A DNA stretch of 12,407 nucleotides from Methanosphaera sp. GTDB taxonomy: Archaea > Methanobacteriota > Methanobacteria > Methanobacteriales > Methanobacteriaceae. The notes under the pieces were generated by a model, which was given only the letters and a program-made list of their open reading frames with translations, searched no databases and had not been told where the DNA came from. Below are positions 1 to 6,537 of the stretch, in pieces. The DNA is taken from contig JAJQHG010000090.1 in the NCBI GenBank assembly GCA_021199865.1, positions 1 to 12,407 on the forward strand. Reading direction: 5' to 3'. The position numbers and the translations under genes are program-made. Every line of letters begins with the position of its first letter. Position 1 is the first letter of the stretch.

Positions 1-49
1 ATATTCTTGAATACCTACTATTTTAGCACTACTGAATAAAATAGGGTTT

Positions 50-60
50 TTTTTATATAA
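50..60 (+). promoter_or_regulatory. Probable TATA box of the MCM gene
   Basis: The stretch TTTTTATATAA lies about 60 bases before the GTG start of the helicase gene. An archaeal TATA box sits about 27 bases upstream of the transcript start, so the mRNA would begin near base 82-85, giving a leader of roughly 30 bases that contains the GGAG ribosome binding site at 104-107. The run of eight T at 47-54 could also end a transcript entering from the left. No experimental start is known; this is placed by pattern and distance only. Confidence 0.5.
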
Positions 61-115
61 ACTTGTTATTACATTAAGTTATAAATTTTAGAAAAATATT
101 ATAGGAGTTGTTTGT

Positions 116-2122
116 GTGCCATTAGATGAATCTGGTGGAGGAGCTTCATCCTCAACAATTAAATTAGAGGAATTTTTTAGTACTCGTAGTAAAGACGAAG
201 TATTTGAAATATTAGATAGTTTCCCTGAAGAAAAGTCTGTAATTATCGACTATAATGATTTAGAAGTTTTTGATCCAGATAGTGCTGATTTATTAATTGA
301 GAAGCCTGAGGAAACACTTGATGCTTCTAGTAGGGCTATTTCTAATATTGATCCACAACGTAAGAATGCTCATCTTAATGTTCGTTTTAAGAATGTTCGT
401 AACATGGTTCCTCTAAGGAATCTACGTAGTGAATTTATTGGTAAGTTTATTGCTGTTGATGGTATTGTTAGGAAGACTGATGAAATTCATCCACGTATCA
501 TTACTGCTGTATTTGAGTGTAGAAGTTGTCTTAGGGTACATGAAGTTGAACAGAAGACTAGTATGATACATGAACCTGCTGTATGCCAGGAATGTGGTGG
601 TAGAAGCTTCAAGTTACTTCAAGATGAATCTGTTTACATGGATACACAAACAGTTAAAGTACAAGAACCATTAGAGAATCTTTCTGGTGGTGATCAGCCA
701 AGACAAATAAATGTTATACTAGAAGATGATATGGTTGATACCCTAACACCTGGTGATAAGGTACGTATAACAGGTGTACTAAAGACTGCTAGAGATGAGA
801 GAACAAAGAGGTTTAATAATTATATTTATGGAAACTATATTGAGCCACTCGAACAAGAGTTTGAAGAACTGGATATTACTCCAGAAGATGAAGAGAAAAT
901 CCTTGAGCTTGCACGCCAACCAGACATCTATGAACAGATCATTGACTCTACAGCACCATCAATCCAGGGATACTTTGATGTTAAAGAAGCAATAGCTTTC
1001 CAATTATTTGGTGGAACATCAAAAGAATTAGATGATAAGACCCGTGTAAGAGGAGATATGCACATATTAATTGTTGGAGATCCGGGTATTGGTAAGTCTC
1101 AGATACTTAAGTATGTATCTAAGCTTGCACCACGTGGAATATATACTAGTGGTAAAGGTACTAGTGGTGTAGGTCTAACAGCTGCAGCTGTACGTGATGA
1201 TCTTGGTGGTTGGAGTTTAGAAGCTGGTGCTCTTGTACTTGGTGATAAGGGTAATGTGTGTGTTGATGAGTTAGATAAGATGCGTGAAGAGGACAGAAGT
1301 GCAATACACGAAGCTCTAGAGCAACAAACAATATCCATTGCAAAGGCAGGTATTATGGCTACACTTAACAGTCGTTGTAGTGTACTTGCTGCTGCAAACC
1401 CTAAGTTTGGACGTTTTGATAGATATAAATCTATTGCTGAACAGATTGATCTACCTTCACCAATTCTTTCACGTTTCGACTTAATATTTATTATTGAGGA
1501 TAAACCTAATGCTGAGCGTGACTATGAATTAGCAGGTCATATCTTAAAGATTCATCAAGAACAAAGTGTTCCATATACTATTGAGCCAGAGCTTATGCGT
1601 AAATATATTGCATATGCACGTAGAACTGTTTCACCAACATTATCTAGTGAGGCAACAAAGGAGTTACAGGACTTCTATGTAACTATGCGTAGTGGTGCTA
1701 TAGAAGAGGATTCACCTGTACCTATTACTGCTCGTCAACTAGAAGCACTAGTACGTATAGCAGAAGCTAGTGCACGTATACGTCTAAGTAATGAGGTAAC
1801 AAAGGAAGATGCACAGCGTGCTATTCAGCTACAAGAGAATTGTATGAAACAGATAGGTTATGATCCTGATACTGGTAAGGTTGATATTGATAAAGTTGAA
1901 GGTAGAACATCTAAGTCTGAACGTGACAAGATTAATATTGCTACAGAAGTAATAAAAGAGTTATCTGAGGAATATGAAGGTAAAGCACCTAAAGCTATAG
2001 TATTTGCTGAACTATCTGATCGCTATAATATTGGTGAGGCTGAAGCAGAGAAACTTATTAGTATGTTAAAAAGTAAGGGTATTGTTTATCAGCCAACAGA
2101 TGATCACTATGGAATGACATAG
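116..2122 (+). CDS. mcm: Replicative DNA helicase MCM
   Basis: Archaeal minichromosome maintenance protein, 668 residues, the usual length for the family. It forms a hexameric ring that unwinds DNA 3'-5' ahead of the replisome using ATP. In order: N-terminal helical and OB regions with a zinc-binding site C135-X2-C138-X18-C157-X2-C160; an AAA+ core with Walker A GDPGIGKSQ (321-329, Lys327), Walker B VCVDELDKM (381-389, Asp384/Glu385), sensor-1 Asn428 in AAANP, and the arginine finger SRFD (Arg453); then a C-terminal winged-helix tail. No intein or frameshift is seen. The GTG start at 116 follows GGAG (104-107) with 8 bases between; the GTG at 114 is out of frame. It heads the plus-strand block and is followed by a 149-base gap before aIF2-beta. 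The characterised model is the Methanothermobacter MCM (MTH1770). The identification is secure. Confidence 0.98.
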   Translation: MPLDESGGGASSSTIKLEEFFSTRSKDEVFEILDSFPEEKSVIIDYNDLEVFDPDSADLLIEKPEETLDASSRAISNIDPQRKNAHLNVRFKNVRNMVPLRNLRSEFIGKFIAVDGIVRKTDEIHPRIITAVFECRSCLRVHEVEQKTSMIHEPAVCQECGGRSFKLLQDESVYMDTQTVKVQEPLENLSGGDQPRQINVILEDDMVDTLTPGDKVRITGVLKTARDERTKRFNNYIYGNYIEPLEQEFEELDITPEDEEKILELARQPDIYEQIIDSTAPSIQGYFDVKEAIAFQLFGGTSKELDDKTRVRGDMHILIVGDPGIGKSQILKYVSKLAPRGIYTSGKGTSGVGLTAAAVRDDLGGWSLEAGALVLGDKGNVCVDELDKMREEDRSAIHEALEQQTISIAKAGIMATLNSRCSVLAAANPKFGRFDRYKSIAEQIDLPSPILSRFDLIFIIEDKPNAERDYELAGHILKIHQEQSVPYTIEPELMRKYIAYARRTVSPTLSSEATKELQDFYVTMRSGAIEEDSPVPITARQLEALVRIAEASARIRLSNEVTKEDAQRAIQLQENCMKQIGYDPDTGKVDIDKVEGRTSKSERDKINIATEVIKELSEEYEGKAPKAIVFAELSDRYNIGEAEAEKLISMLKSKGIVYQPTDDHYGMT

Positions 2123-2223
2123 GAACAATATTTTCCAGGTTAATAAATTGCTAATCAATGCTTTTAATATGTAGTATAAATTAAATAGTAAGTATTTACA
2201 AATATTATATTATACTGAAAAAT

Positions 2224-2230
2224 TTTATAA
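2224..2230 (+). promoter_or_regulatory. Possible TATA box of the aIF2-beta gene
   Basis: TTTATAA lies 48 bases before the ATG of aIF2-beta, in a 149-base gap after MCM. A start of transcription near 2252 would leave a leader of about 20 bases carrying GGGGGAG (2257-2263). The whole gap is AT-rich and other TATA-like strings (for example around 2205-2214) are equally possible, so the exact box is uncertain. The clear gap suggests aIF2-beta can be transcribed separately from MCM. Confidence 0.3.
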
Positions 2231-2271
2231 CTATAATTTTATCATTTATTAAATATGGGGGAGAAGAATTA

Positions 2272-2697
2272 ATGTCTAAAACTAATGATTTTGATGATTA
2301 TGAGGCTCTACTAGATGATGCCTATGAACAGTTACCAGACACTGTATTTGAGACTAAGAGATTTAAAGTACCTAAGGGATACTCTGTAATCCAAGGAAAT
2401 CGTACAATAATTAAGAACTTCAGTGATGTTTCAAGAACACTTAACAGAGATCCACAACACGTACTTAAATTCTTATTAAGAGAACTTGGTACATCTGGTA
2501 ATATTGAGGGAAACCGTGCAATACTCCAAGGTAAATTCACACACTACGTGATAAATGATCGTATAAAGGAGTATGTGGATAGCTATGTAATGTGTCATGA
2601 ATGTAATAGACCAGATACAATCATTATACGTGAAGATCGTATTGACATGTTAAAATGTAGTGCTTGTGGAGCACGTGCACCACTAAAATCATTATAA
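2272..2697 (+). CDS. eif2b: Translation initiation factor aIF2 subunit beta
   Basis: Beta subunit of the archaeal heterotrimeric initiation factor aIF2, which brings initiator Met-tRNA to the small ribosomal subunit in a GTP-dependent way. The 141 residues match the usual archaeal length. The N-terminal part contains the short helix that binds the gamma subunit, the middle is the alpha-beta domain (FKVPKGYSVIQGNRTIIKNF followed by a helical segment), and the C-terminus is a zinc ribbon C108-X2-C111-X17-C129-X2-C132 (CHEC...CSAC). The ATG follows GGGGGAG at 2257-2263, with 8 bases between GGAG and the start. It sits between MCM and NMD3, a mix of replication and translation genes on one strand. 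All four cysteines are intact. An aIF5-type protein shares this fold, but the short length and lack of extra domains fit aIF2-beta. Confidence 0.96.
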   Translation: MSKTNDFDDYEALLDDAYEQLPDTVFETKRFKVPKGYSVIQGNRTIIKNFSDVSRTLNRDPQHVLKFLLRELGTSGNIEGNRAILQGKFTHYVINDRIKEYVDSYVMCHECNRPDTIIIREDRIDMLKCSACGARAPLKSL

Positions 2698-2718
2698 TAG
2701 TCCATACTATTATAAACC

Positions 2719-2725
2719 TTTTTTT
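2719..2725 (+). terminator. T-run terminator after aIF2-beta
   Basis: Seven consecutive T about 20 bases after the aIF2-beta stop, with no strong hairpin before them. Archaeal RNA polymerase commonly terminates at such U-tracts. The tract probably ends a share of transcripts before NMD3, which has its own possible TATA-like sequence near 2745-2754. Confidence 0.45.
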
Positions 2726-2792
2726 AAACTCCGTGAAAACATACTTATTTTAAAGAATAACTAATAGAATAGAATTAATGTTGAGTGATTAA

Positions 2793-3833
2793 ATGTTTTG
2801 TCTTTTATGTAATGCTGATGAAGAATTATATGATGGATTATGTAGAGATTGCTACTTAAAGGAGTTTACTCCAGCAACAATAGATCAACATGCTACATTC
2901 ACTGTATGTTCACATTGTGGTGCTAGCCTAAAACATGATAAATGGGTACAGTCTGGATACTATGATGATGAAATAATTAATGATGCTATCACAGAGAAGC
3001 TTGAAGTAAGTGATAAGCTAGAAGATGTAGAAGTATACACAGAGATTACAAATAATAGGAATACAGTGTATGACTGTGTACTACATATTAATGGTGTATT
3101 ACTAGGTGAAAGTGTAGAGTATACTTATCCTGTTGAGGTTAAGGTAGAAAAGAGTGTGTGTCCTGATTGTAGTAAGTTTTACTCAGGATACTACGAGGCT
3201 GTAATACAACTTAGAGCAGATAAGCGTAAGCTTGATGAGGATGAAATAAATAGTGCTGATGAATTCATATCAAATGAGATTCAAAGACTATGTAAAACTA
3301 ATAAGTTAGCCTATGTAACAAAACGTGTTGTTCTAAAGGAAGGTATTGATTACCAGGTAGGCTCATATAATGTTGCACATAAGATCTGTGTTAACATGCA
3401 AAAACAGTTTGGTGGAATAATTACTGAGTCAAGAAAGATTGTTGGACATGATAAATCTAAGAGTCGTGACCTGTATCGTTCATGGATCTCTCTAAGACTA
3501 CCATCATGTAAACATGATGACTTCATAGAATATGATAATAAAGTACTCAAAGTAACTAAGATTGGAAGTCATAAACTTGTGGGATTAAACCTTGAAACAC
3601 ATAAGGAAGAATCAATACCATGGAAGGAGTATGAGAGTATAGACAAGGTTGCAACACAGGATGATGTTAAGTCAACAATAATAACTAATATTACACCAGA
3701 TATTATACAGATACTTGATCCTGACACATATATGCCAATTGACTATGAATGGATAGACTCTATGAGTAAATATAGTATTGGTCAAGACATAAATGTCATA
3801 AAGATAAAAGAGAAGATATACATATTAATATAA
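2793..3833 (+). CDS. nmd3: NMD3-family 60S/50S ribosome biogenesis protein
   Basis: Archaeal NMD3 homologue, 346 residues. In eukaryotes NMD3 is the adaptor that carries the pre-60S subunit out of the nucleus; archaea have no nucleus, so a role in large-subunit maturation or quality control is inferred. The N-terminus is a set of zinc knuckles: C3-X2-C6, C17-X2-C20 and C39-X2-C42, with a further pair C123-X2-C126 just before the conserved SGYYEAVIQLR segment. A beta-rich C-terminal part (about 225-346) follows, as in archaeal members. It lacks the nuclear export tail of eukaryotic forms, as expected. The ATG is preceded by GTGAT (2785-2789), three bases away, complementary to the extreme 3' end of 16S rRNA. 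The gene ends 36 bases before TyrRS, suggesting cotranscription. Family membership is clear; the molecular role in archaea is less so. Confidence 0.93.
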   Translation: MFCLLCNADEELYDGLCRDCYLKEFTPATIDQHATFTVCSHCGASLKHDKWVQSGYYDDEIINDAITEKLEVSDKLEDVEVYTEITNNRNTVYDCVLHINGVLLGESVEYTYPVEVKVEKSVCPDCSKFYSGYYEAVIQLRADKRKLDEDEINSADEFISNEIQRLCKTNKLAYVTKRVVLKEGIDYQVGSYNVAHKICVNMQKQFGGIITESRKIVGHDKSKSRDLYRSWISLRLPSCKHDDFIEYDNKVLKVTKIGSHKLVGLNLETHKEESIPWKEYESIDKVATQDDVKSTIITNITPDIIQILDPDTYMPIDYEWIDSMSKYSIGQDINVIKIKEKIYILI

Positions 3834-3869
3834 TAATAGAATCAAAGCCCGTTAGGGGAGGACAAATTA

Positions 3870-4826
3870 ATGGATATAGATACAGCAATAGAAAATATTA
3901 CAAAAAATACTCTTGAAGTAATAGAAGAGGATGAACTAAGAGAAATATTAAAGAAGGATGAAAAAGTAGCATACGTTGGTTTTGAACCATCTGGAAAGAT
4001 ACACTTAGGCCATGCATTAACAATTAAGAGAATGAAGGCACTTCAAGATGCAGGATTTACCATAAAGATATTTATAGCAGACCTACATGCATACCTTAAT
4101 GGTAAAGGAACACTAGAAGAATTAGCACAAACTGCTCAATATAATATGAAGTGTTTCAAGGCTCTAGGACTAAGTGAGGATACAGAATTTGTTATGGGAT
4201 CAGACCGTATGACAAGAGAATACATCTTTAAGGTGATTGAAGCTTCAAAACATGTTACTATCCAAAGAGCACAACGTAGTATGGCACAGATCTCAAGAGA
4301 TGAGAGTCATAATGTAGCAGAAACATTATATCCATTAATGCAAGTAATAGACATATATGACTTAGGTGTTGATGTAGCAGTTGGTGGTATGGAGCAAAGA
4401 AAGATCCATATGCTAGCAAGAGAATTATTACCAAAGCTTGAACTAGATGCACCTGTATGTATACATATACCACTTATCCATGGAACTGATGGATCAGATA
4501 AAATGTCTAGTAGTAAGGGAAACTTCATAGCAGTAGATGATGATCCTAAAACAATAAGTAAGAAGATTAATGAAAGCTACTGTCCTATGGGACAAACAGA
4601 GGATAACCCAGTATTAGAACTAGCACACTACTACATCTATGATGAACATGAGAAAATGTTAATAGAAAGACCTGAAAAGTTTGGTGGAAACCTCGAGTTA
4701 ACAGAAGAAGAGTTACTAGACTTATACTCCAAGAAAGAGTTACACCCAATGGACTTAAAGAATACTGTAACTAAATACTTAACAGATAAACTTGAAAGTG
4801 TACGTGTATACATGGAAGAAAACTAG
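3870..4826 (+). CDS. tyrS: Tyrosyl-tRNA synthetase (archaeal type)
   Basis: Class I aminoacyl-tRNA synthetase that charges tRNA-Tyr with tyrosine. The 318 residues fit the short archaeal/eukaryotic form, close in sequence to the Methanocaldococcus jannaschii enzyme as I remember it. The Rossmann core carries HLGH (45-48, the HIGH motif) in GFEPSGKIHLGH, and KMSSS at 211-215. Tyrosine-pocket residues line up with the M. jannaschii enzyme at a constant offset of three: Tyr35, Tyr154, Gln158 and Asp161, with the GGMEQRK segment after them. The set marks TyrRS rather than the related TrpRS. The C-terminal helical part (KELHPMDLKN, then a helix to the end) is the anticodon-binding region. A strong GGGGAGG (3855-3861) precedes the ATG. 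The next gene starts 8 bases after the stop, so the two are almost certainly cotranscribed. No defect is seen. Confidence 0.97.
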   Translation: MDIDTAIENITKNTLEVIEEDELREILKKDEKVAYVGFEPSGKIHLGHALTIKRMKALQDAGFTIKIFIADLHAYLNGKGTLEELAQTAQYNMKCFKALGLSEDTEFVMGSDRMTREYIFKVIEASKHVTIQRAQRSMAQISRDESHNVAETLYPLMQVIDIYDLGVDVAVGGMEQRKIHMLARELLPKLELDAPVCIHIPLIHGTDGSDKMSSSKGNFIAVDDDPKTISKKINESYCPMGQTEDNPVLELAHYYIYDEHEKMLIERPEKFGGNLELTEEELLDLYSKKELHPMDLKNTVTKYLTDKLESVRVYMEEN

Positions 4827-4834
4827 GTGATATA

Positions 4835-5167
4835 ATGGTTAAACATACAATGAGAGTAATTAGTGGTATGCAACCTACACAGGTAGATGAGATGATAGAA
4901 GAGTATCATCTTAACATGCTAAGAACAGATAAGGGACTACTCTTATTTGAGGGTGAACTAGAGGATTTAAGACGTGCATCTAAACATGTTGTTGATGTTA
5001 CACTACCTCCTGGCCCTACTGTCACAGAAATAAAGGAAGCTATTGATAAGTTTGATTTAGAATTAAAACAGTCAGATGATGGACCTAAACTTCATGGTCC
5101 ACTAGATAAGATTAATGATGCTGTAAACTTCATGGTTGACAGTATGACTGAAAGATTAGACTTATAA
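4835..5167 (+). CDS. Conserved-looking 110-residue protein of unknown function
   Basis: I do not recognise this family. The product is a small soluble acidic protein of 110 residues with no cysteine, no membrane segment and no signal peptide. Its pattern suggests alternating strands and helices: strand HTMRVISGM, helix PTQVDEMIEEY, strand LNMLRTDKGLLLFEGE, helix LEDLRRASKHVV, strand VDVTLPPG, helix TVTEIKEAIDKF, and a C-terminal helix KINDAVNFMVDSMTERL. This could be a ferredoxin-like alpha-beta fold, which is inference only. The ribosome binding site AGGTGAT (4825-4831) overlaps the TyrRS stop codon, and the ATG comes three bases after it, so translation is closely linked to TyrRS. The gene is followed by a good T-run terminator, making it the last gene of the block. 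Regular codon use and a proper ribosome site support a real gene; the function is open. Confidence 0.85.
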   Translation: MVKHTMRVISGMQPTQVDEMIEEYHLNMLRTDKGLLLFEGELEDLRRASKHVVDVTLPPGPTVTEIKEAIDKFDLELKQSDDGPKLHGPLDKINDAVNFMVDSMTERLDL

Positions 5168-5174
5168 CTACTCT

Positions 5175-5187
5175 CCAACTATTTTTT
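5175..5187 (+). terminator. T-run terminator closing the MCM-to-ORF110 block
   Basis: CCAACTATTTTTT starts 8 bases after the stop of the 110-residue protein gene and is preceded by CTACTC (5168-5173). The same 13 bases recur after the U32 gene at 9034-9046. No hairpin is needed for archaeal U-tract termination. A second run of six T at 5225-5230 may act as a backup. Confidence 0.6.
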
Positions 5188-5265
5188 CCTATTTACTTGA
5201 TTTTATTAATAAATAAATTTATTATTTTTTATTACTAAAAATATTTCTAGTAAAAGATTTTATGA

Positions 5266-5270
5266 GTGAT
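5266..5270 (+). promoter_or_regulatory. Ribosome binding site GTGAT that decides the start at 5274
   Basis: GAGTGAT ends three bases before the ATG at 5274, exactly the arrangement seen at NMD3 (2785-2789) and at the 110-residue protein gene (4827-4831). The earlier in-frame ATG at 5262 has no such element before it, so 5274 is the better start. Confidence 0.55.
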
Positions 5271-5273
5271 AAT

Positions 5274-5753
5274 ATGGATATACCACAAATGCGTAAGAAA
5301 GAATATGAATTAACAGACATAGACGAGATAAAAGAATTAGTTGATAATGCAGAGATTATGCATATAGGTATTAATAATGGTGAATATCCTGTTGTTGAAC
5401 CTCTCAGTTATGGTTATGAGATTATTGATAAAACAATAGTATTATATTTCCATGGTTCATATGAAGGCTTCAGATATGAATTATTAAAGAAGGATAACCA
5501 TGTATGTGTAACCATTAATTCTAATGTTAGTTATGTACATGATAATCCTACAGCAAACTTTGATAGTATTGTAGGTTATGGTGAAGCTGTAGAAATAGAG
5601 AAGGATACTGATGAGAGAGTTAAAGCTATGGAATTAATATTAAAGAATTATGGTATGGAAGATGTGAAATTCCCACCAGAAGCCTTTAATGGACCTAGTG
5701 TATTTAAGATTGTATTAGATAATTATCAAGCTAAACGTAAGCAGGATATGTAA
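5274..5753 (+). CDS. Pyridoxamine 5'-phosphate oxidase-like flavin-binding protein (NimA-like)
   Basis: Member of the split-barrel flavin-binding superfamily that includes pyridoxamine phosphate oxidase and the nitroimidazole resistance protein NimA. Typical features are an N-terminal helix with a conserved basic residue (MRKKEYELTDIDEIKELV), the strand pair IMHIGINNGEYPVVEPLSYGY, the core strand TIVLYFHGSYEGFRYELLKK, then VCVTI, and the later strands FDSIVGYGEAVEIEKD and the helix ERVKAMELILKNYG. The order matches the Pyridox_ox_2 type of about 150-165 residues. FMN or another flavin is the likely ligand; the substrate cannot be told from sequence, and it need not be a pyridoxamine oxidase. 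The start at 5274 (159 residues) is chosen for its GTGAT site; the ATG at 5262 would add four residues. The gene is transcribed alone and ends 8 bases from the convergent thymidylate kinase gene. Confidence 0.85.
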   Translation: MDIPQMRKKEYELTDIDEIKELVDNAEIMHIGINNGEYPVVEPLSYGYEIIDKTIVLYFHGSYEGFRYELLKKDNHVCVTINSNVSYVHDNPTANFDSIVGYGEAVEIEKDTDERVKAMELILKNYGMEDVKFPPEAFNGPSVFKIVLDNYQAKRKQDM

Positions 5754-5761
5754 TTCTTCTT

Positions 5762-6358
5762 TTAACCATCCATTTTTTCTATTTTTTCTTTTATTATTTT
5801 ACGTATATCTTCTTGTACTTTATCTATTGAACCACTAGAATCTACTAGTATCATGTTATCCTCTTTTTCTAGTAGATCATGATAATTTCTTCTTGTTAAT
5901 TCTAGGAAGCTTAAATTCTCAAAGCATTCCTCATTATCACATCGTTTTATTGCTATTTTCTCATCTAAATCTAGGAGTATTGTTATATCTGGTCTTGGTG
6001 TATACTTATTTACATCAAATATCCATTGAGTATCTATTGAACTATTGTCCTGATAGGCTATACTTGAATAGAATGATCTATCACTTAATAGTATTAGCTC
6101 AGTACTTCCTTTAGCTTCTAGTATCTCTTCTTTTAGTGTCAATCTATCTGTTGCAAATAGTAGTGTTAGTATTTGCTGGTTTATATCACTTGTTGAATTA
6201 GGATCTTGTAGTTTTCTACGTATAAGTTTTCCTATATCTGATTGTGTTGGTTCACGTATTATACGTGTGTTATATCCTTCATCCTTTAACCATTGATATA
6301 ATATTTCTGTTTGTGTTGTTTTACCTGACCCATCTATTCCTTCTAGTACAATATACAT
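5762..6358 (-). CDS. tmk: Thymidylate kinase (dTMP kinase)
   Basis: Phosphorylates dTMP to dTDP with ATP, the step before dTTP in DNA precursor synthesis; a soluble P-loop kinase. The 198 residues are normal for the family. Visible motifs are the P-loop GIDGSGKTTQ (7-16, Lys13), the dTMP-binding REPT (35-38), FATDR (68-72), the DRS motif (Asp93-Arg94) in LLSDRSFYSSIAYQ, the strand PDITILLDLD (123-132), and a lid region around 137-150. The ATG is at 6356-6358 on the reverse strand; a weak GGATG lies about 9 bases upstream. It is divergent from the U32 gene (164-base spacer to that gene's most upstream possible start) and convergent with the flavin-binding gene. No truncation or missing key residue is seen. 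Confidence 0.95.
   Translation of the reverse strand: MYIVLEGIDGSGKTTQTEILYQWLKDEGYNTRIIREPTQSDIGKLIRRKLQDPNSTSDINQQILTLLFATDRLTLKEEILEAKGSTELILLSDRSFYSSIAYQDNSSIDTQWIFDVNKYTPRPDITILLDLDEKIAIKRCDNEECFENLSFLELTRRNYHDLLEKEDNMILVDSSGSIDKVQEDIRKIIKEKIEKMDG
5773..5787 (+). terminator. Double T-run ending the flavin-binding gene, inside the tmk 3' end
   Basis: Two runs of six T (5773-5778 and 5782-5787) begin 20 bases after the stop of the flavin-binding gene. On the other strand they encode the Lys/Glu/Met-rich tail of thymidylate kinase (...KEKIEKMDG). The plus-strand terminator therefore seems to be embedded in the coding end of the convergent gene. Confidence 0.45.
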
Positions 6359-6490
6359 CTGTCTACATCCATGTAATGTTTATTATTAATGGATATATTA
6401 GTTGAAAATCTTAATGTTATTGGTTATCATAAGAAATTTAAAAGACTTTTGTAAGATATATTATTAACTTATTATTCTATCATGAGTAAA

Positions 6491-6501
6491 TTATTATAAA
6501 T
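6491..6501 (+). promoter_or_regulatory. TATA box of the U32 gene
   Basis: TTATTATAAAT lies so that transcription should begin near 6523. That gives a leader of about 15 bases holding GGAGGAG (6527-6533) and then the GTG at 6538. This supports the GTG start over the earlier in-frame TTG at 6523, which would sit at the transcript end without a ribosome site. Confidence 0.5.
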
Positions 6502-6526
6502 GCTTTTGATGTTTTATTATTTTTGT

Positions 6527-6533
6527 GGAGGAG
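6527..6533 (+). promoter_or_regulatory. Strong ribosome binding site GGAGGAG deciding the U32 start
   Basis: GGAGGAG ends four bases before GTG 6538. The open frame extends back to TTG 6523, but that would place this Shine-Dalgarno sequence inside the coding region, so GTG 6538 is the likely start. Confidence 0.75.
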
Positions 6534-6537
6534 TATT

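Noticed and set aside
1099..1343. Reverse-strand frames opposite the MCM ATPase core
   Set aside because: Antisense shadows of a strongly conserved coding region, without their own ribosome site or family resemblance.
5262..5273. ATG 5262 as start of the flavin-binding gene
   Set aside because: No ribosome site precedes it, whereas GTGAT at 5266-5270 is perfectly placed for ATG 5274. The difference is only four residues, so it is not fully excluded.
5893..6114. Plus-strand 73-codon frame opposite tmk
   Set aside because: Leu/Tyr-rich shadow of the thymidylate kinase gene on the other strand.
6523..6537. TTG 6523 as start of the U32 gene
   Set aside because: It puts the strong GGAGGAG site inside the coding region and adds residues not expected at the family N-terminus.
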